Assembly: GCF_014596445.1 (NCBI RefSeq)
Contig: NZ_MECL01000028.1
Location: forward strand, 43,466-107,465
Reading direction: 5' to 3'
Length of the DNA stretch: 64,000 nt
Source of the DNA: Streptomyces sp. CBMA29
GTDB taxonomy: Bacteria; Actinomycetota; Actinomycetes; Streptomycetales; Streptomycetaceae
Each line of letters starts with the position of its first letter. Position 1 is the stretch's first letter. Position numbers and translations under genes: made by a program. The notes beneath the pieces are model-generated. The model was not told where the DNA came from. It made no database searches and was given only the letters and a program-made list of their open reading frames with translations. This document shows, one piece after another, positions 9,680-17,491 of the stretch.

Positions 9680-10543
9680 TCAGGTGTTGTTGGCGAGATT
9701 GAGCAGTCCGCTCAACGCCCCGTTGAAGTAGTCCTGGTCACCGGGGAAGACGCCGGAGTCGGCGTGCTGCCAGAAGGTGTAGAACGGCCAGCCGGCCGGC
9801 AGGGCGCCGACGCTGGAGGCGTACCGCGCGATGAACAGCGGGTCGTTGGCCGAGTAGGCGGAGGTGTTGCCCGTGCAGGTCGTCCACCAGTTGGTCGTGG
9901 TGTAGATCGTCGCCCAGCGGGTGGTCTTGGCGTGCACCTCGTTGATGAACGACGTGATCCAGGTGCGCATCGCGGCCTGGCTCAGCCCCCAACAGGTCGA
10001 CGACGGCCCGTACTCGATGTCCAGCATGGGCGGCAGCGTCTTGCCGTCCTTGGACCAGCCGCCGCCGTGCGCGACGAAGTAGTCGGCCTGGGCCGCGCCT
10101 GTCGAGGAGTTGGGGGTCGCGAAGTGGTACGCGCCGCGGATGAAGCCCGCGTTGTACGAACCCGTGTAGTTCGCCGAGAAGTTGGGGTCACGGAAGGTCG
10201 TCCCCTCGGTGGCCTTCATGTACGCGAACCGGGCGCCGTTGGCGTACGCGCCCGCCCAGTTGACGGTGCCCTGGTAGTGGCTCACGTCGAAGCCGAGGGT
10301 CTGCGCGGCGTTCGGGGTCACCGCGCCGCCGCCGCTCGACCGGCCCTCGTGGGCCGTAATGGTGGAGCCCATCCAGTCCAGTTCTGGGTGTGCGATCGGG
10401 CTGCCGCCGCCGGAAGGGGAGGCCGCGGTGGCCGCGCCGGGAGCCGCGACGAACAGGGCGAGGAGAGCGGTCAGCGTGCCGATCGCCGCGAGCGCGCGGC
10501 GTGGCGCCGACCCGCGCCGGGAGTCGTGTCCGGCGTTGTCCAT
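9680..10543 (-). CDS. Secreted GH25 lysozyme (N-acetylmuramidase)
   Basis: A 287-residue exported peptidoglycan hydrolase. The start ATG at 10543 is set by GGAGG 7 bp upstream; the open frame runs much further back but lacks support. A signal peptide (RRALAAIGTLTALLALFVAAPGAATA) is followed by a short linker and the GH25 barrel: GFDVSHYQGTVNW carries the first catalytic Asp, FAYMKATEGT, GAYHFA, and MLDIEYG carries the catalytic Asp/Glu pair, ending FWQHADSGVFPGDQDYFNG. The family cleaves MurNAc-GlcNAc beta-1,4 bonds. There is no wall-binding domain, as in cellosyl/mutanolysin-type enzymes. A role in cell-wall turnover or in attacking other bacteria is an inference. Confidence 0.92.
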   Translation of the reverse strand: MDNAGHDSRRGSAPRRALAAIGTLTALLALFVAAPGAATAASPSGGGSPIAHPELDWMGSTITAHEGRSSGGGAVTPNAAQTLGFDVSHYQGTVNWAGAYANGARFAYMKATEGTTFRDPNFSANYTGSYNAGFIRGAYHFATPNSSTGAAQADYFVAHGGGWSKDGKTLPPMLDIEYGPSSTCWGLSQAAMRTWITSFINEVHAKTTRWATIYTTTNWWTTCTGNTSAYSANDPLFIARYASSVGALPAGWPFYTFWQHADSGVFPGDQDYFNGALSGLLNLANNT

Positions 10544-10907
10544 GTGCGCCTCCAAGGGCGAGAGGGGTGGTTCCTTGGTGGTGTGGCCATGACAACGGCG
10601 TACGTTACGCGCGTAGAACCGTGTGGCGGAAGGGGCTCCGGTGACCATCATTGGTCTACGCCAGTGCGCGAGGCCGGGAGCTGCGGCGCGCCCCGGCGGT
10701 GAAAGTACGCCGGGCGCGGCCGGAGGCGGTGTGGACAGCGCGCCCGGCGGTGTGGTTAATCGAGGCATGGACCCCGGCGGTCGGCGACGCGGGCACGGCC
10801 GGGGCGCGGACGACCGGGCGGCGCGGCCCGTACATCCGGCACGTTCGCTTCCGGCATGATCGGTACGTTCTCGCACGTCGGCGCGGTTCCGAGGAGGGGG
10901 AGACCCG
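10544..10907. other. Divergent intergenic region
   Basis: 364 bp between the lysozyme and TerD genes. It contains alternating purine/pyrimidine-rich sequence (GCGTACGTTACGCGCGTAG around 10598-10616) that could host the lysozyme promoter, and a strong GAGGAGGGGGAGA ribosome site for TerD at 10891-10903. No credible gene is seen. Confidence 0.5.
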
Positions 10908-11441
10908 GTGAGCAGCAGCCTCAACAAGGGCAGCGGGAAGATCGAGGTCCAACTGCGGTGGGATCCCAGTCCGTTGGGCTCGCCCGACACCGATCTCGAC
11001 CTGATCGCCGCGACCTTCGCCACGGACGACCGGCGCGGCGAGCCCGCGTACCTCGTGTACTTCGACAGCCGCTCGCCCGACGGCACCATCACCTTGAACC
11101 GTGACAGCAAGACCGGCAAGGGCTTCGGCGCCGACGAGAGCATGACCATCGAACTCGACCGGCTGTCGGCCTCGTACGGCCGGGTCGTGGTGGGCGTCGC
11201 CATCCAGCAGCGCGACGGCCGGCTCACCTTCGGTCAGGCGGCGAACCCCGACATCCGGTTACTGGAGGGATACAACGCTCTCCTGGAGTACGACTTCGCC
11301 GACGTGGCCGACGCCACCGCCGCGACCGTCGCCGAATTCACCCGCGGGGACGCGGGGGAGTGGCGGTTCCACCAGAACATCCGCGGATACGACGCCGACC
11401 CGGCCGCCTTCGGACGGCTGATGGGCGGCGGGGCCGCCTAG
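10908..11441 (+). CDS. TerD-family calcium-binding stress protein
   Basis: A 177-residue cytoplasmic protein of the TerD beta-sandwich family. It begins with the typical NKGSGKIEVQLRWDPSP and carries DTDLDLIAATFATDD, the acidic Ca-binding loop region, followed by YLVYFDSRSPDGTITLNRD, the conserved core. The GTG start has a long GAGGAGGGGGAGA site 5 bp upstream. TerD proteins are abundant in Streptomyces, are linked to tellurite and general stress resistance and, in S. coelicolor, to differentiation. This copy is not inside a full ter operon; it stands alone and ends at a large hairpin. Sequence length and domain order are normal for the family. Confidence 0.9.
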   Translation: MSSSLNKGSGKIEVQLRWDPSPLGSPDTDLDLIAATFATDDRRGEPAYLVYFDSRSPDGTITLNRDSKTGKGFGADESMTIELDRLSASYGRVVVGVAIQQRDGRLTFGQAANPDIRLLEGYNALLEYDFADVADATAATVAEFTRGDAGEWRFHQNIRGYDADPAAFGRLMGGGAA

Positions 11442-11445
11442 CGCC

Positions 11446-11508
11446 TGTCCGGCGGATCATGGGGGAGCGTGCCAGGTGCCGCCTGGTCCGCCCATGATCC
11501 GCCGGACA
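11446..11508. terminator. Large nested hairpin after terD
   Basis: TGTCCGGCGGATCATGGG (11446-11463) is the exact inverse of 11491-11508, and the loop holds a second short stem (CCAGG/CCTGG). It starts 5 bp after the terD stop, so termination is likely. The perfect 18-bp arms also resemble a dispersed intergenic repeat. Confidence 0.8.
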
Positions 11509-11940
11509 CGCCCTGGACCGGCCTTGGCTTCCCGCGCGACGAACCCGCACGGCGAACCCGCGCGCGTCCCGCGTCAGGTCCGCCGTCGCGAGGCCGCGCC
11601 CGACACGCTGCCGGTCGGTCGTACGGGCCAGGCCCGACCCGACCCGCCCGTTACGCAGGCGCTGTCGACACCCCGCACGAGTCCCTCGCCGACTGCCCGG
11701 CGCACTTCGGCGTGCGCGTGCCGCCCGGCGACAGCGGGGCCTTTCGCCGGCCAACTCCATGACGTCACCGACGTGTTGCGCGGTCCCGCCGCGTCGAAGG
11801 ACGACAACGGCCCCGGCCATCTCATCGACCGACCGCGCACCCTCCGCGCCTCCCGCGAGCGGAACTGACCGCCGTACGGGCGCGCCGGACAGGTGGCCGG
11901 ATCGGGCACGGCAGGCGATTGCCGACATGTTACCTCGTTG

Positions 11941-11956
11941 TGAATAGAAAAATTCA
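11941..11956. promoter_or_regulatory. Palindrome TGAAT-N6-ATTCA, candidate operator
   Basis: A perfect 5-bp inverted repeat around an A-rich centre (AGAAAA) lies 14 bp upstream of the likely -35 box of the importer operon. An activator or the operon's own RpiR protein could bind here; this is inference. Confidence 0.45.
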
Positions 11957-11969
11957 TCTTCCCGAGGCA

Positions 11970-11998
11970 TTGCATTGGATGCGTCACAAACTTACGTT
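11970..11998 (+). promoter_or_regulatory. Promoter of opine-type importer operon
   Basis: TTGCAT (11970-11975) and TACGTT (11993-11998) are separated by 17 bp, inside the only AT-rich patch upstream of the substrate-binding-protein gene. This gives an untranslated leader of roughly 100 nt. Confidence 0.5.
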
Positions 11999-12104
11999 GC
12001 ATAGGTCGATTCACGGCGGCCACGTAATGACGCGGCCGTGCGCAAAGGGACCTGGGTGGCGGGTGAGGGGACCGTGATCCGGGAGCCCGAGGTGGGAGGA
12101 AGAG

Positions 12105-13064
12105 ATGGATCGTTCGGTGAGAGTCCTCGTGTCCGTCACAGCCGCACTGCTGGGGGTGGTGACGGTCGCGGCGTGCGGCGACGGCGGTGGATCGGCCGCG
12201 AACGCCGGTCCGACCGGGAGCGGCGGCGCTACCGCTGCGGCGTCCGCGAGCGGTGACCCCGCGCTCAACGCGCTGCTGCCCGCGGCGATCAGGAAGTCCG
12301 GCGTCGTGAAACTGGCCACCGACGCCGAGTACCCGCCGTGCGAGAGCGTCGAAGGCGGAGCCAAGACCATGGTCGGGTACGAGCCCGACCTGTGGAACGC
12401 CATGGCCGCCAAGCTCGGCATCCGGGTGGACGCCACGTCGATCACCTTCGACAGCCTCATACCGGGCGTCCAGAGCGGCCGTTACGACATGGCCATGGAG
12501 TGCATATCGGACAACACCGAGCGCGAGAAGCAGGTCACCTTCGTCGACAACGCGTACGCGACCGGCGCCGTCTACACGCTGGAGTCCGACACCAAGGTCA
12601 CCTCCGACCCGCTGTCGCTGTGCGGTCTCAGCACGGGAACCCAGCAGGGCCTCGACCTCGCGGAGCAGATCGACACCACGTTCAACCCGCACTGTACGAA
12701 GGCCGGAAAGCCGGCCATCTCCGTGCACAAGTTCCCGACCGCCAACGCGGCGCTGCTGGCCCTCTATTCGGGCCGCGTGGACTTCGTCCTCAACGACTAC
12801 GCGGCGGCCGACGCCCTCAAGAAGGCCGCGCCGAAGCCGATCCGTATGGTCACCAATCCGCTGCTCCAGAAGTACTACAACGGCATGATCTTCAAGAAGG
12901 ACGCCACGCAGTTGCAGCAGGCGTTCCTCGGCGCCCTCAAGGCGGTCATCGCCAGCGGTGAGTACGCCACGATCATGAAGAAGTGGGACCTGGACGACCT
13001 ACAGTTGACGGAGCCGGGCATCAACCTGGCGGCCAGCAGCCCGATTCCGACCCCGACGCCATGA
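12105..13064 (+). CDS. Polar amino-acid/opine ABC importer, substrate-binding lipoprotein
   Basis: A 319-residue lipoprotein. The signal peptide ends in the lipobox VTVAAC, followed by a Gly/Ser/Ala linker and a family-3 solute-binding domain: GVVKLATDAEYPPCES, VGYEPDLWNAMAAKLGI, FDSLIPGVQSGRYDMAM, LDLAEQIDT, LYSGRVDFVLNDYAAADAL. The start has GGAGGAAGAG just upstream. It is the first gene of a five-gene operon and its stop overlaps the permease ATG by 4 bp. The family binds polar amino acids and amino-acid-derived opines (His, Lys, Arg, octopine). Given the cucumopine-synthase-like genes downstream, an imidazole or keto-acid conjugate is a reasonable but unproven ligand. Confidence 0.9.
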   Translation: MDRSVRVLVSVTAALLGVVTVAACGDGGGSAANAGPTGSGGATAAASASGDPALNALLPAAIRKSGVVKLATDAEYPPCESVEGGAKTMVGYEPDLWNAMAAKLGIRVDATSITFDSLIPGVQSGRYDMAMECISDNTEREKQVTFVDNAYATGAVYTLESDTKVTSDPLSLCGLSTGTQQGLDLAEQIDTTFNPHCTKAGKPAISVHKFPTANAALLALYSGRVDFVLNDYAAADALKKAAPKPIRMVTNPLLQKYYNGMIFKKDATQLQQAFLGALKAVIASGEYATIMKKWDLDDLQLTEPGINLAASSPIPTPTP

Positions 13065-14041
13065 CCGCCCCCGCCGCCGCACGGGTCGCCTCCGCCGAGG
13101 ACGTCGTGCTGAGCGCGGACGAGGTGGCCGGACTGCCGGTACGCCGCCCCGCCCGCCCGCTGCGATGGGTGACCGCCGCACTGGTCCTGCTGCTGCTCGC
13201 GGTGGCCGCCGACACCCTGGTGGAGAACGGCAACTTCGCCTGGTCGGTGGTCGGCCACTACCTGTTCGACTCCTCGATCCTGCGGGGCCTGGTCACCACG
13301 CTGTGGCTGACCGCGCTCTCCATGGTGATCGGGATCGTGCTCGGCGCGGTGCTGGCGCTGATGCGGATGTCGGCCAACCCCTTCACCTCCGGGGTGAGCC
13401 ACCTCTACATCTGGTTCTTCCGCGGCACACCGGTGCTGGTGCAGTTGGTGTTCTGGTACAACCTGGCGGCGCTGTTCCCCGAGCTGTCGATCGGAGTGCC
13501 GTTCGGCGGGCCGGTGTTCGCCTCCGGCTCCTCGACCGCGCTGATCACCCCGTACTCCGCCGCGCTGCTGGGCCTCGGGCTCAACGAGGCCGCGTACATG
13601 GCGGAGATCGTCCGGGCCGGTGTGCGATCGGTGGACGAGGGGCAGTTGGAGGCGGCCCGCGCGCTGGCCATGAGCGCGGCCCAGACCCACCGCAAGATCC
13701 TGCTGCCGCAGGCGATGCGGGTGATCATCCCGCCGACCGGCAACGAGTTCATCGGCATGCTGAAGACGACCTCGCTGGTCAGCGTGATCTCGCTGTCCGA
13801 CCTTCTGTACTCGGCGCAGTCGATCTACGCGCACAACTTCCAGACGATCCCGCTGCTGATCGTGGTCAGCCTCTGGTACCTGCTGTTCACGAGCGTGCTC
13901 TCGGTCGCGCAGAGCTTCCTGGAACGCCGCTTCGACCGCGCCCAGTCGGTGCGGCCGAGGTCGCCGTGGCCGAAGCGGCAGCGGTCGAGGCCGCTTTCGA
14001 CGAAGGCGCGGGAGACAGAGGAGCTGCCCGATGAGCGGTGA
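13061..14041 (+). CDS. Polar amino-acid ABC importer, permease
   Basis: A 326-residue membrane protein of the HisM/GlnP type. The ATG at 13061 overlaps the preceding stop (ATGA). An N-terminal cytoplasmic segment of about 35 residues precedes the first membrane helix ([19 protein letters not shown]). The core starts [31 protein letters not shown] and includes the ATPase-contact loop [34 protein letters not shown]. About 30 charged residues end the protein. One permease gene is present, so a homodimer is expected. A two-stretch insertion with [16 protein letters not shown] lies between helices 3 and 4. Confidence 0.9.
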   Translation: MTAPAAARVASAEDVVLSADEVAGLPVRRPARPLRWVTAALVLLLLAVAADTLVENGNFAWSVVGHYLFDSSILRGLVTTLWLTALSMVIGIVLGAVLALMRMSANPFTSGVSHLYIWFFRGTPVLVQLVFWYNLAALFPELSIGVPFGGPVFASGSSTALITPYSAALLGLGLNEAAYMAEIVRAGVRSVDEGQLEAARALAMSAAQTHRKILLPQAMRVIIPPTGNEFIGMLKTTSLVSVISLSDLLYSAQSIYAHNFQTIPLLIVVSLWYLLFTSVLSVAQSFLERRFDRAQSVRPRSPWPKRQRSRPLSTKARETEELPDER

Positions 14042-14816
14042 ACTCAAGGACGGGCGGCGGCTGATGGTCGACGCTCGCGGCGTACGCAAGTCCTTCGGAC
14101 ACGTCGAGGTGCTCCAAGGCGTCGATCTGACCGTCGCCAAGGGCGAGGTGGCGTGTCTCATCGGCCCCTCGGGCTCCGGCAAGTCGACGTTCCTGCGGTG
14201 CGTCAACCGGCTGGAGACCATCGACGCGGGCGCCATCGTGGTCGACGGCCGATTGATGGGCCACCACGTCGCCGGTGACCATTTGGTGGAGCTGCGCGAA
14301 CGGCAGGTGACCCGCAACCGGACCGAGATCGGCATGGTCTTCCAGCGGTTCAACCTCTTCTCGCACATGACCGCGCTCGACAATGTCACCACCGCGCCGC
14401 GCACCGTTCGCGGGCTGTCCCGCGACCGGGCCCGTGCCGAGGCGATGGAGTTGCTGGAGCGGGTCGGTCTGGCCGACCGCGCGCGCCACTACCCGGCGCA
14501 GTTGTCCGGCGGACAGCAGCAGCGCGTCGCCATCGCCCGCGCCCTGGCCATGCGGCCCAAGCTGATGCTCTTCGACGAGCCGACCAGCGCGCTCGACCCC
14601 GAACTGGTCGGTGAGGTGCTCGCGGTCATGCGGGACCTGGCCGAGTCCGGCATGACGATGATCGTCGTCACCCACGAGATCGCCTTCGCGCGCGAGATCG
14701 GCTCGTTCGTCACCTTCCTCGACCAGGGCGTCGTGGTCGAACACGGCACGCCCGCGGAGGTGTTGGACCACACGCGGCACGCCCGTACCCGCGAGTTCCT
14801 CGACGCCGTGCTCTGA
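14031..14816 (+). CDS. Polar amino-acid ABC importer, ATPase
   Basis: A 261-residue ATP-binding subunit overlapping the permease gene by 11 bp. All motifs are intact: Walker [11 protein letters not shown]-loop [12 protein letters not shown], signature LSGGQQQR, Walker [13 protein letters not shown] and H-loop VVTHE. The segment [22 protein letters not shown] and the order of motifs are those of the HisP/GlnQ group, which energises polar amino-acid uptake. It completes a full importer (binding protein, permease, ATPase) in one operon, unlike the two sugar importers elsewhere in the window, which lack an ATPase gene. Confidence 0.93.
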   Translation: MSGELKDGRRLMVDARGVRKSFGHVEVLQGVDLTVAKGEVACLIGPSGSGKSTFLRCVNRLETIDAGAIVVDGRLMGHHVAGDHLVELRERQVTRNRTEIGMVFQRFNLFSHMTALDNVTTAPRTVRGLSRDRARAEAMELLERVGLADRARHYPAQLSGGQQQRVAIARALAMRPKLMLFDEPTSALDPELVGEVLAVMRDLAESGMTMIVVTHEIAFAREIGSFVTFLDQGVVVEHGTPAEVLDHTRHARTREFLDAVL

Positions 14817-14890
14817 ACTCCCGCCCGCCCGCCCCGTCCGACCACCGTTCCCATCCGACCACCGTGCTCACCCCCGACGAAAGGACCCCC

Positions 14891-15382
14891 ATGTCAACCG
14901 TCGACATCGACGCCCTCATCCGCGAACTGGACGCGGAACGCGAGGCGATCTGGTTCACCGTCCCGGAGGAGGTCGCCGCGCTCGGCCGCGGCGAGGTGCC
15001 GCGCGGCACCGGGGCGCGCGGGCAGTACCTGAGCACCCTGATGTTCGCCGAGGGCGAGGCCCGCACACTCGCCGACGAAATGCTCTGGGGGCTGCTCCAG
15101 GTCGCCGAGTCCGACACCGCCGACCTCGGCACGCTCCAAGCGGTCATCGCCGAGATCATCGGCTACAAGGCGGACTTCTTCGACTTCGTCGGACTGCCGC
15201 ACGCCGCCGCGCTGATCCACCGCTACGTGGCGGGAGCCTGCGCCGTCGAGTCGCTGGCCGATCTGCGGCGGCTGACGGCGGCGGCCATCTCGTACGCCAA
15301 CCGCCTGCACATGTGCGTGGACGCGGTCTATCCGTGGGCGCTGGGCAACGCCTTCCCGCGCAAGGACCGCGCCGCGGTCTGA
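14891..15382 (+). CDS. Cucumopine-synthase-related helical-bundle protein
   Basis: A 163-residue, almost all-helical protein. The ATG at 14891 is preferred because GAAAGGA precedes it; an earlier GTG at 14864 has none. Conserved-looking segments are LIRELDAEREAIWFTVPEEV, FAEGEARTLADEMLWGLLQ, IAEIIGYKADFFDFVGLPHAAALIHRY and YANRLHMCVDAVYPWALGNAFP. From memory of family annotation this matches the C-terminal helical-bundle domain of cucumopine synthase, here as a free protein. Its partner, a cyclophilin-like DUF3830 protein, is the next gene, 54 bp on. Cucumopine synthase makes a histidine/2-oxoglutarate conjugate in Agrobacterium tumours; the product here is unknown. I recognise the family with moderate confidence. 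Confidence 0.65.
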   Translation: MSTVDIDALIRELDAEREAIWFTVPEEVAALGRGEVPRGTGARGQYLSTLMFAEGEARTLADEMLWGLLQVAESDTADLGTLQAVIAEIIGYKADFFDFVGLPHAAALIHRYVAGACAVESLADLRRLTAAAISYANRLHMCVDAVYPWALGNAFPRKDRAAV

Positions 15383-15436
15383 ACCGCGACCGGCAGCCAA
15401 CGTCACAATCCCTGAAGAGAGTTCGGAGAGGTCATC

Positions 15437-15859
15437 ATGCAACTGCGGTTCACGGTAGGCGGCGAACAGGTCTGCCTGATCGATGTCTGGGAGGACAAGG
15501 TGCCGCGTCTGGCTGCCGTCCTGCGCGAGAAGCTGCCCATGAAGAGCACGCTCCAGCACGGCAAGCTGATAGGCGACATGGTCTTCTTCTCGCTGCCGAT
15601 CGTCGCGCCCTGGGAGAACATGTACCGCACCGAGCAGGTCGGCCGGATGCGGCGCGAGGAGAAGGGCGAGGCCACCGGCGCCGTCTGCTTCTACAGCCCG
15701 CGGCAGCAGTTCTGCATCGTCTACGGTGACGACACCGCCGACGAGCCGCTTAAGATCTCCTACATCGGAGAGGTCGTCGAAGGCGCGCTCCAGATGCGCC
15801 TGGTCGGTCTGGAGACGTGGCTGCGCCAGGGCGCGCTGGTGGAACTCTCGCTCGCGTGA
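15437..15859 (+). CDS. DUF3830-like cyclophilin-fold protein
   Basis: A 140-residue beta-rich protein, start set by GGAGAGG 7 bp upstream of the ATG. It begins MQLRFTVGGEQVCLIDVWED and has LPIVAPWENMYRTEQVG, GAVCFYSPRQQFCIVYGDD and ISYIGEVVEGALQMRLVG, the pattern I associate with DUF3830, a cyclophilin-like family of small bacterial and archaeal proteins that also forms the N-terminal part of cucumopine synthase. No prolyl-isomerase active-site set is evident. It follows the helical-bundle gene and precedes the RpiR regulator in the same direction. The two adjacent genes therefore look like a split version of a synthase that is one chain in Agrobacterium. Confidence 0.7.
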   Translation: MQLRFTVGGEQVCLIDVWEDKVPRLAAVLREKLPMKSTLQHGKLIGDMVFFSLPIVAPWENMYRTEQVGRMRREEKGEATGAVCFYSPRQQFCIVYGDDTADEPLKISYIGEVVEGALQMRLVGLETWLRQGALVELSLA

Positions 15860-15912
15860 GGCGGGCAGGAGGGCGTCCGACCGCGCGTGGCGCACAGGAG
15901 AGGGGTTGGCGG

Positions 15913-16890
15913 ATGCCGGTCAGCGGGCCCGCGGACGGCCGTACGGACACGGCGGAGCCGGGACCGGGCCACACGGACCCCGAGCCCGCGGACGGCACCG
16001 ACCCCGCGGGCTCGGGCGGCGGCGCGGCCATCCCGGCCGCGCTGGACTCGCTGTTCGTGACGCAGCTCCAGTCCGGCCGGCTGACGCCCGCGCAGCGCCG
16101 GATCGCCCGCTACATCTGCGACCACGGACCCTCGGTCGCCTTCCTGTCCAGCGGTGAGCTGGCCGCGCGAGCCGGGGTCAGTCAGGCGTCGGTCATCCGC
16201 TTCGCCACGGCCGTCGGGTACTCCGGCTACGGCGCGATGATCGAGGCGATCCGCGAGATCGTCCTCGCTCCCCGCCCCGACCGCGCGGCCGGCGGCGCTT
16301 ACCCCGCGCTGAACCGTATGCAGCTCGCCGTCGAGCACAGCATCGACAGCCTGCGCTACCTGCGCGATCACCTCGCCGACCTCGCGCCGCTCCAGGAGGC
16401 GGCCCGGCTGCTGGCGGACTCAGCGCCGATGCCGGTCTGCGGCTTCCGCGGCTCGGTGCCGATGGCCTCGTGGTTCTCGTTCTTCGCGTCGAAGATCCAC
16501 CCCAACGTCATGGCGCTGTGGGGGAGCGACAGCCACATGCTGGAGAAGGTCACGCAGGCGCGGCTGGCCGGGGCGTCCGCGCTGTTCGCCATCGTCATGC
16601 CGCGTTACCCGACGCAGGCGCTGCTCACCCTGGAGGCGGCGCGGCGGTCCGGCCTGAAGGTGGTCCTGCTCGCGGACTCGACCCTCACCCCGCTGGCCTC
16701 CCACGCCGACGTGCTGCTGCCCGCGCCGGTCAATCCGCATTTCGTCTTCGACTCCCAGATCGCCCCCGTCCAGATGGCCGCCGCCCTGCTGGAACTGCTC
16801 GCGGACGTCCACCCCGAGCGGACCCAGCAGCGCCTCGACGCGCTGGAGGAACTGGCCGCGGACCACGACTTCTTCCTGCCGGAGGACTGA
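15913..16890 (+). CDS. MurR/RpiR-family transcriptional regulator
   Basis: A 325-residue regulator. The ATG at 15913 has AGGAGAGG about 10 bp upstream; the upstream open frame is not supported. After a flexible acidic/Gly N-terminus of about 40 residues comes the HTH (LTPAQRRIARYICDHGPSVAFLSSGELAARAGVSQASVIRFATAVGYSGYG). A SIS domain follows at about 165-300 (CGFRGSVPMASWFSFFASKI, LFAIVMPRYPTQALLTLEAARRSGLKVVLLADS). SIS domains usually bind sugar phosphates, but RpiR proteins also control amino-acid and opine catabolism. Being last in the importer/cucumopine-like operon, it is the natural candidate for its control. Confidence 0.9.
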   Translation: MPVSGPADGRTDTAEPGPGHTDPEPADGTDPAGSGGGAAIPAALDSLFVTQLQSGRLTPAQRRIARYICDHGPSVAFLSSGELAARAGVSQASVIRFATAVGYSGYGAMIEAIREIVLAPRPDRAAGGAYPALNRMQLAVEHSIDSLRYLRDHLADLAPLQEAARLLADSAPMPVCGFRGSVPMASWFSFFASKIHPNVMALWGSDSHMLEKVTQARLAGASALFAIVMPRYPTQALLTLEAARRSGLKVVLLADSTLTPLASHADVLLPAPVNPHFVFDSQIAPVQMAAALLELLADVHPERTQQRLDALEELAADHDFFLPED

Positions 16891-16925
16891 GGCCGTCGGA
16901 CCGAGGCGGTCGCCCGCGAACGGAC

Positions 16926-16960
16926 GGGTCCGGGCCCGCCGTGACGGCGGACCCGGATCC
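16926..16960. terminator. Hairpin between rpiR-type gene and csp
   Basis: A 17-bp near-perfect inverted repeat (16926-16942 with 16944-16960, one C/A mismatch and one G:U pair) lies between the converging regulator and cold-shock genes and could terminate both. Confidence 0.7.
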
Positions 16961-16977
16961 GGAGGACCGTGTACGGC

Positions 16978-17184
16978 TCAGCCGGCGCGGACGATGTTCT
17001 CCGCCTGCGGGCCCTTCTGACCCTGGGTGACGTCGAAGGTGACGGGCTCGCCTTCGGTCAGCTCCCGGTATCCGTTGCCCTGGATGTTGGAGTAGTGGGC
17101 GAAGACATCGGGGCCTCCGCCTTCCTGGGCGATGAACCCGAAGCCCTTCTCGGAGTTGAACCACTTCACCGTGCCGTTGGCCAT
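16978..17184 (-). CDS. Cold-shock protein (CspA family)
   Basis: A 68-residue single cold-shock domain: [20 protein letters not shown] holds RNP1 (KGFGFI), DVFAHYSNI holds RNP2, and the end is [14 protein letters not shown]. It binds single-stranded DNA and RNA and acts as an RNA chaperone. Length and motifs are standard for the 67-residue Streptomyces paralogues. The ATG follows GAGGA at 10 bp; the preceding 300 bp to the divergent FUSC gene can carry the long untranslated leader typical of csp genes. Confidence 0.95.
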   Translation of the reverse strand: MANGTVKWFNSEKGFGFIAQEGGGPDVFAHYSNIQGNGYRELTEGEPVTFDVTQGQKGPQAENIVRAG

Positions 17185-17491
17185 GCGTGTGAGTCCTCTG
17201 CGTCTGTGGTCCGCACCGGTCGCGGAACCTGGTGGATCCGCGGCCTGTGGATGCCCGCCTACGGGCACCCGCAGCCGTACGTACCCCATCGCGGCGCGCC
17301 GCATGCACGCCGATCGCGCGGATGACCGCGCAGGGCGAACATGCGCCGCGCCGCGGCCGGAAACCGGCCCTTGAGCGACCCGTCGTCCGGAGCAACACTG
17401 ACCCGGCAGGGGGTGGGCGGTCGCACCGGCCGGGCACGCTCGTGGGATGCTGGGGCGGGATCCGGTCTTGACGAGGGAACGCGGCAGCACG
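17185..17491. other. Divergent region upstream of csp and FUSC genes
   Basis: 307 bp that must contain the csp leader and the promoter of the FUSC-type gene. I see no separate gene; short frames here run into the csp leader or the FUSC gene and lack ribosome sites. Confidence 0.5.

Larger units (their letters stand above)
11509..12104. other. Long non-coding stretch with AT-rich promoter zone
   Basis: About 600 bp without a gene I can support. Two short plus-strand open frames (11469-11762 and 11476-11868) have no ribosome site, an Arg/Pro/Ala composition typical of chance G+C-rich frames, and no known domain. From about 11935 to 12015 the sequence becomes strikingly AT-rich and holds the promoter and a palindrome for the following operon. 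Confidence 0.6.

Noticed and set aside
11469..11868. Two overlapping short plus-strand frames as a possible decayed gene
   Set aside because: No ribosome site, no recognisable domain and a random-like Arg/Pro/Ala composition; kept as non-coding.
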